Assembly: GCA_018714185.1 (NCBI GenBank)
Contig: DVNT01000022.1
Coordinates: 1-45,351, forward strand
Length of the DNA: 45,351 nucleotides
Direction: 5' to 3'
Source: Candidatus Aphodousia gallistercoris
GTDB taxonomy: Bacteria > Pseudomonadota > Gammaproteobacteria > Burkholderiales > Burkholderiaceae_F
Shown here: positions 1 through 9,012 of the stretch, one piece after another
Layout of the letters: each line of letters begins with the position of its first letter
How positions within the stretch are numbered: the stretch's first letter is position 1
Position numbers and translations under genes: made by a program
Notes under the pieces: model-generated
Told to the model about the DNA's origin: nothing
The model's database searches: none
Seen by the model: only the letters and a program-made list of their open reading frames with translations

Positions 1-59
1 CGACGTTCAGAATCGTCGACAACGATAGGCAGTTCCACAATAAAGCTTTGAGACGTCAT
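1..59 (-). CDS. N-terminal fragment of a gene running off the left edge; possibly TnpB/OrfB-like
   Basis: An open minus-strand frame enters from the window edge. With the ATG at 59 it reads MTSQSFIVELPIVVDDSERR; in-frame ATGs further upstream, near 86 and 95, would lengthen it. No shine-dalgarno sits at a convincing distance from the ATG at 59. An opening of the type FIxELPL, followed by a charged turn, resembles the start of some IS200/IS605 OrfB (TnpB-like) proteins as I remember them. Twenty residues cannot prove this. The rest of the gene lies outside the window, so neither the RuvC-like active site nor the zinc ribbon can be checked. Confidence 0.3.
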   Translation of the reverse strand, partial: MTSQSFIVELPIVVDDSER

Positions 60-87
60 AACTGCGATTCTAATGGCGCGCATTCCT

Positions 88-107
88 CCCATCAATCAAT
101 TGATGGG
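88..107. repeat. Inverted repeat upstream of the partial left-edge gene
   Basis: CCCATCAA and TTGATGGG form an 8 bp perfect inverted repeat around TCAA. A T-run follows about 12 nt later on the plus strand. It could be a weak terminator or an operator for the partial gene at 1-59. The remaining gene-free DNA between 60 and 258 shows no convincing gene. Confidence 0.35.
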
Positions 108-258
108 CTTCCTGCGCGCTTTTTTGTGAAAATTTAGTCTTGCCGGCTCCCATGAGCTCATCGACAATTTCAATGTGTACGGAACTTTTGAACGGGCCGA
201 AGGCGGCATCCTTGGCAATGGAATGTAGGCGTGAGCTAGCTGAGTCAATACATAATCT

Positions 259-302
259 GCAAAAGGGCCGATGCTTTTACGTTGAAGTTGCGGCCCTTTT
301 GC
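259..302 (-). terminator. Terminator of glnE (possibly bidirectional)
   Basis: GCAAAAGGGCCG (259-270) and CGGCCCTTTTGC (291-302) are a perfect 12 bp inverted repeat around a 20 nt loop. It starts 36 nt downstream of the glnE stop codon. The stem ends in a short T-rich run on both strands, so it may also stop transcription from the left. Confidence 0.7.
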
Positions 303-337
303 TTTCCCGGCTTGAATTCTTGCCGGTTCTAAATGTT

Positions 338-3157
338 TCAACCTCTGTCCGGACCGTCACTACCGAAAACTTTCCGCCACAGCGCTTTGACGGCTTCAAT
401 CCTCTCGCCCGCCTCTTCGTACGGAATCCGAACAGCCCCCGAGCCGTGTTCCAGACGGTGCCGCCTTTGGATTAAGCGATAATCGCGGTAGGCACGAACG
501 CAACGCTCAGCCAGGTCCGGCTCGATAAGGCCGATGCGTCCGGCCATCTCCAGCAATAGGATGTTGCCGAAATTATTCACCAGTTCTGGGTAGTCATGCG
601 AATAGGCAAGCACCATCGCTTGCACGGCAAACTCCACGTCCACCATGCCGCCCCTGTCGTGCTTGACATCAAATAGACGCGTCGGGTTCGGGTGGCCGTC
701 CAGCATCTTCTGGCGCATCTCCGAGACGTCGGCAAACACCTTTTGCTTGTCTCGCGGCATGCAAAGCAAGGTTTTTCTTTCCTCTTCAAAAGCTTGGCCG
801 ATGCGGCGGTCTCCGGCACAAAAGCGCGCCCGCGTGAGCGCCTGGTGCTCCCACGGCCAAGCACCGGTGCCGTCTTCATTGCGCTGGTAGCGCTTGAACA
901 TTTCAAAGGAAGAAACCACAAGGCCGTTTTCCCCGTTCGGACGCAACCGAAGGTCGACATCAAAGAGAATGCCCGAGGAGGTTTGAACGGTAAGCCAACT
1001 CATCATGCGCCGGACCAAGCGGGTATAGTTCTTGCTTGCCTCGGGTGAATCGTCATCGTAGAGATAGATTAAGTCAAGATCGGATGCGTAGCTCAACTCC
1101 TTGCCGCCTAATTTGCCATAAGCGACCACGGCAAAACGGGGAACTTCGCAATGGCGCGAAGCAATCGTTTGCCAAGCAAGCGAGATGACCATTTCAATTA
1201 CGGCATCGGCCAAGGCCGAAAGCTGGTCAGCCAGCCGCTCCACCGTTAACCAGCCTTCCAAATCAGCCATCAAAAGCTTGAACACCGCCCCGTGGTGGGC
1301 ATCGCGCAAAATATTCATCTGCGATTCCTGGTCGCCTTCGACTTCACGCATTTGCTCCCAAAGCTCATCTTGCCAACCGCTCCAATCCACCGGCGTAAAG
1401 TTATCGATGACATTGACCCGCTCGTCAACAAGTTCATCCAACACTATCGGATGCGCGGTCAGGTAGTCTGCTGCCCAAGCGCTTGTACGTAAAACCGCTC
1501 CCACTTTTTCGCACACCTTCGGGTATTGCAACAAAAGTGATACATAGGTACTTCTGCCGGCAATGACTTCCAACAAGGCGATATACCGGTAGAGGATTTT
1601 GTCGGCCGCAACACTGTCTTTATCTTCTGCGGCCAAACTCAAACACAGGTCCACGATGCGCTTTACCAACTGAGCCATCCGGGCTTGAGCCTGTTCGGTT
1701 TGCGCCGCTAAGAATTTCGAACTCATCAAATCAAGAATTCGTTGGGCACTCGAGGCGGGCTCCTGATAGCCCTTTTCCTGCAGTATGGTCGCTAGCGGCG
1801 TTAGCGCCGCCTCATAACCGATGCTCCAGCCCTGAGGCCAATCATCACTTTCATCGCTCTCGGCGTCCCCGACCTGGAAGATACCGTCAAAGACTCCTGC
1901 CACGTAGTCTCTTACCCCTGAGAGCCTTTCCGTCAGTTGCTCCGCACTGATTCCCAGTAGCCGCGCGACGCGGTTTAATCCTTCGGCATCCACGGGCAAA
2001 CGGTGCGTCTGTTGGTCATCAACATATTGGATGGCATGCTCTAGATTTCTCAAAAAAATGTAAGCATTGGAAAGCGCCTCGGCTTGCTCGGGCTTAATAA
2101 CGCCGTATTTGGCCAGCATCGGGAGCATCTTGAGCGTATTTTTGCCGCGCAAGGCAGGCTCTCGGCCGGCTCGAATCACCTGAAAAGTCTGCGTAATGAA
2201 TTCAATTTCGCGAATGCCTCCCCGGCCGAGTTTCACGTCAATGCCCAAATCCTTGCCCGCCTCGCGGCGCACCGTTTCGGCCCGAATTAAACGGTGCAGG
2301 TTCGAAAGGGCGCTAATGGCATTGAAGTCCACATATTTTCTAAAAACAAAAGGCCTGACAACATCGTTGAGGTTCTTAACCTGCTGCGCAAAAACCTCTT
2401 CATCGGCAAAAACGGCCGTATTGACAACGCGTGACTTTAACCAAGCAAAGCGCTCCCATTCACGGCCCTGCACATATAGGTACTCCTCGAGCATTTCGTT
2501 GCTCACGCAAATCGGCCCCGAGTCACCGTTCGGCCGCAAGCGCATATCCACGCGAAAGACAAATCCCGCCCCTTCGATTTCCGAGAGTGCGGGGATAACC
2601 TTTTTGGACAGTCGTTCAAAGAATTCGGCATTCGTGAGCTGCCTTCTCGGCGAGGGGCAACCGCTCCAAGCTCGGCACTGTCCCGGCTCATCAAAGACAA
2701 AGATCAGATCAATGTCGGAGCTCACGTTGAGCTCTTCGCCTCCGAGCTTTCCCATTCCGACAACAAGCAAATCTTGAGGCACCCCCGACTCGGACGTAGG
2801 AATGCCGAAGCGGCTCGCAAGCTCCAGGCTAAAGCAGCGCACCACGCGGCTAACCGCCACCTCGGCCAAATCGGTCATCGTGCGCACGACCTCAAAATAA
2901 TCGGCCTTTTTCATAGCATCGCGTGCAACGAGCGTGAGCATGACTTCGCGTCGCAGAACCCGTAACCGCGGCAAAAGCGTTTCCGAGTCCTCAAAGCCCT
3001 CTAATGCAGCCTCTATACGCTCCCGCGTATAGGGCGTCTCCGAAAGCTGCTGCAACCAAGATAAGCGTTCGGCATCGTCAGCCATAGGCAACGCCCCCAT
3101 GAGGGCGCGTTTAACAAACATCGAAACTTCAGGCAAGTCGTTAACAGATAAAGGCAT
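338..3157 (-). CDS. glnE: Bifunctional glutamine synthetase adenylyltransferase/adenylyl-removing enzyme GlnE
   Basis: GlnE attaches AMP to, and removes AMP from, glutamine synthetase, setting nitrogen assimilation in response to PII. The protein is 939 residues, close to the family's usual length of about 950. Two nucleotidyltransferase domains are visible. The N-terminal adenylyl-removing half has GMGKLGGEELN followed by DIDL near residue 137. The C-terminal adenylylating half has AYGKLGGKELSY followed by DLDL near residue 681. Both keep the G-K-L-G-G and D-x-D signatures. No strong ribosome site precedes the ATG at 3157, and a start at MFVKRALMG about 12 codons later is possible. It is divergent from yhdP, and a strong hairpin terminator follows the gene. 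Confidence 0.96.
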   Translation of the reverse strand: MPLSVNDLPEVSMFVKRALMGALPMADDAERLSWLQQLSETPYTRERIEAALEGFEDSETLLPRLRVLRREVMLTLVARDAMKKADYFEVVRTMTDLAEVAVSRVVRCFSLELASRFGIPTSESGVPQDLLVVGMGKLGGEELNVSSDIDLIFVFDEPGQCRAWSGCPSPRRQLTNAEFFERLSKKVIPALSEIEGAGFVFRVDMRLRPNGDSGPICVSNEMLEEYLYVQGREWERFAWLKSRVVNTAVFADEEVFAQQVKNLNDVVRPFVFRKYVDFNAISALSNLHRLIRAETVRREAGKDLGIDVKLGRGGIREIEFITQTFQVIRAGREPALRGKNTLKMLPMLAKYGVIKPEQAEALSNAYIFLRNLEHAIQYVDDQQTHRLPVDAEGLNRVARLLGISAEQLTERLSGVRDYVAGVFDGIFQVGDAESDESDDWPQGWSIGYEAALTPLATILQEKGYQEPASSAQRILDLMSSKFLAAQTEQAQARMAQLVKRIVDLCLSLAAEDKDSVAADKILYRYIALLEVIAGRSTYVSLLLQYPKVCEKVGAVLRTSAWAADYLTAHPIVLDELVDERVNVIDNFTPVDWSGWQDELWEQMREVEGDQESQMNILRDAHHGAVFKLLMADLEGWLTVERLADQLSALADAVIEMVISLAWQTIASRHCEVPRFAVVAYGKLGGKELSYASDLDLIYLYDDDSPEASKNYTRLVRRMMSWLTVQTSSGILFDVDLRLRPNGENGLVVSSFEMFKRYQRNEDGTGAWPWEHQALTRARFCAGDRRIGQAFEEERKTLLCMPRDKQKVFADVSEMRQKMLDGHPNPTRLFDVKHDRGGMVDVEFAVQAMVLAYSHDYPELVNNFGNILLLEMAGRIGLIEPDLAERCVRAYRDYRLIQRRHRLEHGSGAVRIPYEEAGERIEAVKALWRKVFGSDGPDRG

Positions 3158-3348
3158 TTTCTGAGCATGAAAAAGTTCAACGGAAAAAGTCTACCCGAGA
3201 AATACTCGAAATGACGTTTTTCTCACTTCTCGCGCTGTTTCTAAAGAAAAATTCCGTTGCAAATTCGTCAGATCAAAAGCGCTATTCCGTCCAGAGAAAG
3301 CTCGCGCTGTGATAAAGTTCACTTGTTTAAATCGAGGCTCTTTTAACT

Positions 3349-6300
3349 TTGGCAACCCCGGTCACACAGCAAAGCAATCAAACCCAACGCAAGGAAAGAC
3401 TGTTACGAAAGCGGCGCCGCTTACGCTTGCGCTTTTTCTTTCGTTTGACAGGGTGGGTGCTTTTGTGCATGTACTTTATGCTGACCTGCGCGCTGCTAGC
3501 CGTGCGGCTCTGGGTCATGCCTAACATCGAAAAATATTTCCCGACCCTGGAGGCCTACCTTGAAGAGCAAACGGGAACGGATATTTCCGTGAGCAACGTG
3601 ATTGCAGACTGGGATTGGCTTCGCCCGCGAATTACGCTCAACGACGTACAAATTGCACAGCCCGGCAGACAAGCCTCTTTAACGCTTCCGCAGGTACAAG
3701 CGACCTTTTCCCTGAGCTCCTTTTTTGAATTTCAGCCCATCCTTTCAAGGCTGGTGATTGTCGATCCGGTCCTCAACATCGAGCGCCAGGAAGAGAACCT
3801 TTTTAATATCGCGGGCTTTACGCTTCGAACCGGCCAAAACACAGGGCATGCCTCGGCCGCAGCCAATGCCCATCGAGTCCTGGATTGGTTTCTCGAACAG
3901 GACCACTTGGAAATTGTAAACGGCAATTTCAGCTACATGGACCTCACCGAGGAACACCCTCGGCCTATCCGGTTGGAAAAAACGCACTTTGTCTTACATA
4001 GCTTCATTACCACGTGGTCATTGGGCCTGCAGTCCTACATGATCCGGGAAAGCGCCACGCCGCTTGATGTGCGGGCTACATTCAAGGAGCGCTGGTTCGG
4101 GGGTGAAAACCGTCTCGACAAGCTCTACGGAACTATTTATGCCTCGGTTCCTTACTTGAATTTCGGCCTGATTGCCCGACAAATCAACTTTGATCACTGG
4201 ATCAAAAGCGGCAAGGGTGCCGTCAACATGTGGCTTGATTTTGACAAGCTCCGTCCGAAGCACCTGATTGCCGACGTGGCTTTGCACGAGGTCGATACCA
4301 ATGCCTGGGGCGGACAGTCGACTTTTAAACTCGATTCCGTCCAGGGCCGCTTTGAGCAGACGCTCGATGGCGATGCTCTTACGCTTCAAACGCATGACCT
4401 CGTCGTCAAACCGATCCACCGTTCGGCCTACTATTTAGGCGATTCGCGGCTCGAAGGCACGTTCAAGGACGGAATGATCTATGATGGGCGGATGAGCATT
4501 GAGTTTTTCGATTTACGCTCTTTGACAACAATCGGCCTGCAGCTCCCCATTCCGGGCAGCATTTATCGCGATATCCAAGACATGCGCCCCCGGGGACTCA
4601 TCGAGCAATTTGAGGGCCGTTGGAACGGTCCGATTAACAATCCGACGCACTTCGAAGTCTCCTCGTCTTTTAAAGGCCTGACTTTACAAGATCACCCCGG
4701 TGATGACGACCACCCGATCGGCAAGTTCGGTTTCCGCAATTTATCCGGCTCCTTTACGGCAAGCGATACGGGCGGCACCGTAACGCTCGATTGCAGCGGT
4801 GCCGTTTTAAGCTTCCCCAGTATCTTTTTCGAAAAAGATATCGCCTTGGATACATTAAAGATGAATGCCGATTGGCAGTTAGAACCCGAGCTTCGCTTTA
4901 ACGTGAGCGACTTGGTTGTTGCCAATGCCGATGCCTCGGCCCAAGTTCACGGCGGCTGGTACGCGACGGGCGGGCCCGGCACGCTCGAAGTCCGCGGCGA
5001 CATTCATTATTTGAGAGCCTCGGCCGCTCACCGCTTCATTCCGATTGTGGCCGGCGGCAAGCCCACCAACGATTGGTTGAAGGCCGCATTACGAGGCGGC
5101 ATTGCCAAAAACGGTAAAGTCAATATTTTCGGGCCTCTGGATGAATTTCCCTATACCCATTCGGACAACCCGGACTATATCTTTCATATCTCGGGCGAAG
5201 CGGAAAATGTTTTAATGGATTATGTCCCCAGCTACCGACTCGATGAAAAGGGCCGGTGGATTGCCGGCGAGTGGCCTGCCATTGAACAGATCAACGGTCA
5301 CCTGGTCTTTGAGGGCAACGGCATGTGGGTTGAAAATGCAACCGCCGTGAGCCGCGGCGTTCCCATTGAAGAGGTGCAGGCGAGCATCCCGGAATTTACC
5401 GCTGAAGGAGTGCCGCTGCACGTGCACGGGATTGCCCGGGGCAGCCTTGCCGGCATGGCCGACTTCGTCAACTCAAGCCCGGTTTCGGGCATGCTAAGCC
5501 ACGTTTTCGAAAAGGCCCGCTTATCAGGCGAGGCGGCTTTGGACCTGACATTGGATATCCCTATCACGCGGGCGCACAACACAACCGTGAAGGGCGCAAT
5601 CACCCTGAATGGAAACGACGTGCATTTGGAACATGTGCCGCCGCTAACCAACGCCACCGGGACTGTAACTTTTACCGAAAAGGGGCTGTGGGCCGACGCG
5701 CTTGAGGCAACGGTATACGGGCAAAGTGCCCGAGGCAACATACGCACGGACGATAACGGCCGCATCGATATCAGAGCAAGCGGGCTCGTGACGCCGCAAA
5801 GCGTGGCAAGCATTGTTCAAACACCCTCGGTTGACGCGCTCATGAAGCACGTTGAGGGACAAACGCAGGCCGACGTTGAAGTGGTTATCGATCACGGCCT
5901 TTCGGTTTCGGTCACAAGCGACTTGCTCGGCATGCAAAGCCGCATTCCCGTTCCGCTGCAAAAAGCCGCCGATGAGCGCTTGCCCTTGTCTTTTACCTTT
6001 GCCCCTTGCCAAAATGCCAAGCAGTGCGCCTCACAAGTGCGCCTGAGCATCGGCGAGATTTTCGGCCTGTCGATTGACTATGCCAATAACGCCGACCGGG
6101 GACTCAAGGCTGCACGAGGAACCATTGCTGTCGGACGCAGTTTGCCGCCGACCAATCGAGCCGGCGGGCTGAGCATTTTGGCTCGTTCCCCGGTTTTAAA
6201 ATACAGCGAATGGAAGCCCCTGTTAGATGATTTCGAGCAGGCCTATGCCGGCCAGCCCGAAACCGCTCTTACGGAGATGAAACTAAACCGGGCCGACATT

Positions 6301-7386
6301 GCCATCGATACCTTTAACTACAACCGCCTTAACTTTTCCAAGATCCGGCTCAATGCTCAAGCCGATGCACAAGGACGCTGGCAGGGCAATATTGCCTCCG
6401 ACCTGATCAAAGGAGCGCTGACCTATTGGCCCGAGCAAGGCGCTCGGCATGCGCGGCTTGAGGCAAAACTCGAGCACCTGCATGTGCCCGAGCCTGAAAT
6501 CGTCATGGACGAGGCCCTGAAAGTGGCGCCGGCTACAACCGAATCGCTACCGTCGGTCAAACTCGACATTAACGATTTCCAATATAGCTCCTACCGGCTC
6601 GGTGGCTTGCACTTGGTTGCGGAAAACAACGGATTCGGTGCCGAAAATGTTTGGACACTGAAAAATTTTGAACTCGACTGCGGCGACTCCAAGCTCCTTG
6701 CCAACGGCTCGTGGAATGCCGGTGCGAAGGCACAATCGCAAACCGAACTCAATGCAACGCTTGACATCGGAGACTTCGGAGAACTGCTCGAGCGATTCCA
6801 TCTGCTGCAAGCCATCAAAGACGGCAACGGCCAGATCAACGCCCAGCTGCATTGGAAAGGTTCGCCGGTCGATTTTGACACGAAGAATTTAAACGGCGAG
6901 ATCTCGACGTTAATGAATTCGGGCCAAATTCTGCAAGTCGAGCCCGGTGCCGGACGGCTATTGTCGCTACTGTCGTTGCAGACCTTGCTCAGGCGCCTGA
7001 CCTTGGACTTTAGGGATGTGGTCGGTCAAGGCTTTGTCTTTGACAGCATCTCCGCTAACGCGCACATTAATGACGGTCTTTTGACGACGGATTCCATGCG
7101 GCTGGTAGGGCCGCAAGCAACCGTGTTGGGCGAAGGCAACATTAATTTGAATAGTTTGGCGCAAAACTTCAAAATTACCGTGCTTCCCGATATCAGCTTG
7201 GGCAGCGCAAGCTTGGCATTGGCTGTTGCCAATCCCATTCTCGGGGTCGGCAGCTTTATCGCCCAACTAGCCCTGCAGTCGCCGCTATCCAAGCTCTTTA
7301 GCGTTGAGTACCGCATCACGGGTACACTTGACAACCCCTTGATCGAAAAAATCAGTGACAATGAGGCGGACCAAACCCCGTCGTAA
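3349..7386 (+). CDS. yhdP: YhdP-family AsmA-like envelope protein
   Basis: Very large (1345 residues) inner-membrane-anchored protein of the YhdP/AsmA-like family. Relatives form a hydrophobic groove across the periplasm and help move phospholipids to the outer membrane. The N-terminus is very basic (residues 17-28), followed by one membrane segment at about 30-54; the rest is a long beta-rich periplasmic region. The start is TTG at 3349. An in-frame TAA at 3328-3330 excludes any earlier start, and the first ATG lies inside the membrane segment. GAGG lies about 12 nt upstream of the TTG. The C-terminal part (residues about 1200-1320, including a GEGNINL-type stretch and DNPLIEKI) fits the AsmA-like C domain. 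The nitrilase gene follows 15 nt later. Confidence 0.9.
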   Translation: MATPVTQQSNQTQRKERLLRKRRRLRLRFFFRLTGWVLLCMYFMLTCALLAVRLWVMPNIEKYFPTLEAYLEEQTGTDISVSNVIADWDWLRPRITLNDVQIAQPGRQASLTLPQVQATFSLSSFFEFQPILSRLVIVDPVLNIERQEENLFNIAGFTLRTGQNTGHASAAANAHRVLDWFLEQDHLEIVNGNFSYMDLTEEHPRPIRLEKTHFVLHSFITTWSLGLQSYMIRESATPLDVRATFKERWFGGENRLDKLYGTIYASVPYLNFGLIARQINFDHWIKSGKGAVNMWLDFDKLRPKHLIADVALHEVDTNAWGGQSTFKLDSVQGRFEQTLDGDALTLQTHDLVVKPIHRSAYYLGDSRLEGTFKDGMIYDGRMSIEFFDLRSLTTIGLQLPIPGSIYRDIQDMRPRGLIEQFEGRWNGPINNPTHFEVSSSFKGLTLQDHPGDDDHPIGKFGFRNLSGSFTASDTGGTVTLDCSGAVLSFPSIFFEKDIALDTLKMNADWQLEPELRFNVSDLVVANADASAQVHGGWYATGGPGTLEVRGDIHYLRASAAHRFIPIVAGGKPTNDWLKAALRGGIAKNGKVNIFGPLDEFPYTHSDNPDYIFHISGEAENVLMDYVPSYRLDEKGRWIAGEWPAIEQINGHLVFEGNGMWVENATAVSRGVPIEEVQASIPEFTAEGVPLHVHGIARGSLAGMADFVNSSPVSGMLSHVFEKARLSGEAALDLTLDIPITRAHNTTVKGAITLNGNDVHLEHVPPLTNATGTVTFTEKGLWADALEATVYGQSARGNIRTDDNGRIDIRASGLVTPQSVASIVQTPSVDALMKHVEGQTQADVEVVIDHGLSVSVTSDLLGMQSRIPVPLQKAADERLPLSFTFAPCQNAKQCASQVRLSIGEIFGLSIDYANNADRGLKAARGTIAVGRSLPPTNRAGGLSILARSPVLKYSEWKPLLDDFEQAYAGQPETALTEMKLNRADIAIDTFNYNRLNFSKIRLNAQADAQGRWQGNIASDLIKGALTYWPEQGARHARLEAKLEHLHVPEPEIVMDEALKVAPATTESLPSVKLDINDFQYSSYRLGGLHLVAENNGFGAENVWTLKNFELDCGDSKLLANGSWNAGAKAQSQTELNATLDIGDFGELLERFHLLQAIKDGNGQINAQLHWKGSPVDFDTKNLNGEISTLMNSGQILQVEPGAGRLLSLLSLQTLLRRLTLDFRDVVGQGFVFDSISANAHINDGLLTTDSMRLVGPQATVLGEGNINLNSLAQNFKITVLPDISLGSASLALAVANPILGVGSFIAQLALQSPLSKLFSVEYRITGTLDNPLIEKISDNEADQTPS

Positions 7387-7401
7387 ATAAAGGATGACAT
7401 T

Positions 7402-8217
7402 ATGCGTATTGCTGCTTGCCAAATGGTTTCAGGCACAAGCGTCGAGCGCAATTTGCAAAGCGCTTTGACTCTTATTCGCTCGGCCGCCGAAAGCGGTGCC
7501 GAGCTGGTCGTATTGCCCGAATATTTCGCTTATCTTCCGAAATGGGACAAGGATATGTTGGAGGTGGCAGAAGCCTACGGCGACGGCCCCGTACAGAAAG
7601 CCATGAGCGAAGCAGCCCGCCAGTTCCAGCTCTGGCTTGTCGCCGGAACGATCATTTTAAAGGCCGACGATGAAAGCCATTACATTGATGCCTGCCTTGT
7701 TTACAACCCCAACGGCGAAGTTGAAGCCCGCTACGACAAAATTCACCTCTTTGAGTTCGACCGCGGCGACGAGCACTATCATGAAGACAGCTACACGCAA
7801 GCCGGCAAAACGTTAACCACCGTACCGATTGAAACATGGGAAGGCGCTTGGCGCGTAGGGCTATCGGTTTGCTTTGACCTGCGCTTTCCCGAATTGTTTC
7901 GCCGACTGGACTCGCCCGATATCATCACCCTGCCAGCCTCCTTTACCACGACCACCGGCCGAGCCCACTGGGAGACTTTGGTCAAAGCGCGAGCCATTGA
8001 GAACCAGTGCTACGTCATCGCCTGCGCCCAAGGCGGCGATCATGAGTCCGGCCGCCAAACTTGGGGGCACAGTCTTGTCATCGATCCGTGGGGCGTTACG
8101 GTTGCCGAATTAACGCGCGGAGAAGGGGTTTTGCTTGCCGATATCAATTTGCGCCGCATCCGCGAAGTCAGGGATCTGCTGCCGACCGTCAAAAGTAAGC
8201 TGTTGGCGACGCCGTAA
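7402..8217 (+). CDS. Nitrilase-superfamily amidase, Nit1/deaminated glutathione amidase-like
   Basis: Carbon-nitrogen hydrolase of 271 residues. The catalytic triad is visible: Glu40 in VVLPEYFAY, Lys113 in YDKIHLFEFD and Cys157 in SVCFDLRFPELFR. The KIHLFEFD and DLRFPEL signatures fit the Nit1 branch, whose members hydrolyse deaminated glutathione as a metabolite-repair step. The precise substrate here is inferred from the family only. AAAGGA precedes the ATG. The gene is 15 nt after yhdP and probably cotranscribed with it. In many Burkholderiales tldD comes next; here it is absent and an acyltransferase pair follows after about 185 nt. Confidence 0.9.
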   Translation: MRIAACQMVSGTSVERNLQSALTLIRSAAESGAELVVLPEYFAYLPKWDKDMLEVAEAYGDGPVQKAMSEAARQFQLWLVAGTIILKADDESHYIDACLVYNPNGEVEARYDKIHLFEFDRGDEHYHEDSYTQAGKTLTTVPIETWEGAWRVGLSVCFDLRFPELFRRLDSPDIITLPASFTTTTGRAHWETLVKARAIENQCYVIACAQGGDHESGRQTWGHSLVIDPWGVTVAELTRGEGVLLADINLRRIREVRDLLPTVKSKLLATP

Positions 8218-8354
8218 GCACACGCAGGCATCGGGCCGCTATTTTTGCGATTCCGATACCTATTTTGCGGCGTCCTATGACCTTTTCAAGTACCGAAGCT
8301 AAGCGATTTGGATTATCATTTTGGATTGAACCAATTTGAAGTTAATGCATTTTG

Positions 8355-8385
8355 ACGTGTAAATTCGCCCTTTTTACACGTTTTT
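8355..8385 (+). terminator. Hairpin with T-run just before the acyltransferase gene
   Basis: ACGTGTAAA (8355-8363) and TTTACACGT (8373-8381) form a perfect 9 bp stem with a 9 nt loop, followed by a run of T (8381-8385). It lies 138 nt after the nitrilase stop but only about 17 nt before the likely TTG start at 8403. It may end the upstream operon or act as a leader hairpin of the next one. The rest of 8218-8354 shows only weak promoter-like AT-rich sequence. Confidence 0.6.
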
Positions 8386-8402
8386 CCACGAGGGTTACCG
8401 TT

Positions 8403-9011
8403 TTGTTTAAGCTCATGCCCCCTATCGTGCTGCTCACCCGGCTTTTGGTCGGCGCCTATCCCCAGTGGAAAGGCTGCACGCCGTCGGATCACCAGCGCAT
8501 TTATTTTGCTAATCACACCAGCCACTTGGATACGATTGTGCTGTGGTCGTCGCTGCCGAAGAGCATGCGCTCGCATACCCGGCCGGTTGCCGCCCGAGAC
8601 TACTGGGGTGAGACGGCTAGCCCTATCCGCAAACAGATCGCCAAAGAGCTCAACGTGGTCCTCATTGACAGGCGCCGTACGGAGCACACCGATCCGCTTG
8701 AGCCGCTTCGCGAATGCCTTCGGGAAGGCTCCTCCATGATTATTTTTCCGGAAGGAACGAGACGCCCTCAGCCATTGCCGAGCGCCTTCAAAAGCGGCAT
8801 TTGGCGGCTGGCGCGAGAATTTCCGAATGTGGAACTGATTCCGGTGTACATCGAAAATTTGCACCGCGCCATGCCTAAAGGCTCCTTTATTCCCGTGCCG
8901 ACCATCTGCTCGGTACGCTTCGGGGCACCGCTGGCTTTTTCTGTCGACGATCCCAAGGAAGAGTTCCTGAACCGGGCTCGAGAAGCAGTCATTCATCTTT
9001 CGGAGCAATAA
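8403..9011 (+). CDS. PlsC-like 1-acylglycerol-3-phosphate acyltransferase family protein
   Basis: Membrane-associated glycerolipid acyltransferase of 202 residues from the chosen start. The HX4D catalytic motif is NHTSHLD (His38, Asp43), and the substrate-binding motif FPEGTR is at 115-120. The family transfers acyl chains to lysophosphatidate, but distant members have other acceptors. I chose TTG at 8403 because GAGGG lies 8 nt before it; an in-frame ATG at 8415 is the alternative. The longer reading from TTG at 8352 would translate a strong hairpin and has no ribosome site. Only one base separates its stop from the ATG of the CdsA-like gene, so the two are translationally coupled and probably act in one lipid pathway. 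Confidence 0.85.
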   Translation: MFKLMPPIVLLTRLLVGAYPQWKGCTPSDHQRIYFANHTSHLDTIVLWSSLPKSMRSHTRPVAARDYWGETASPIRKQIAKELNVVLIDRRRTEHTDPLEPLRECLREGSSMIIFPEGTRRPQPLPSAFKSGIWRLAREFPNVELIPVYIENLHRAMPKGSFIPVPTICSVRFGAPLAFSVDDPKEEFLNRAREAVIHLSEQ

Positions 9012-9012
9012 C

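Noticed and set aside
8352-8402. Longer N-terminus for the PlsC-like protein from TTG at 8352
   Set aside because: It would translate a perfect hairpin and has no ribosome site; GAGGG supports TTG at 8403.
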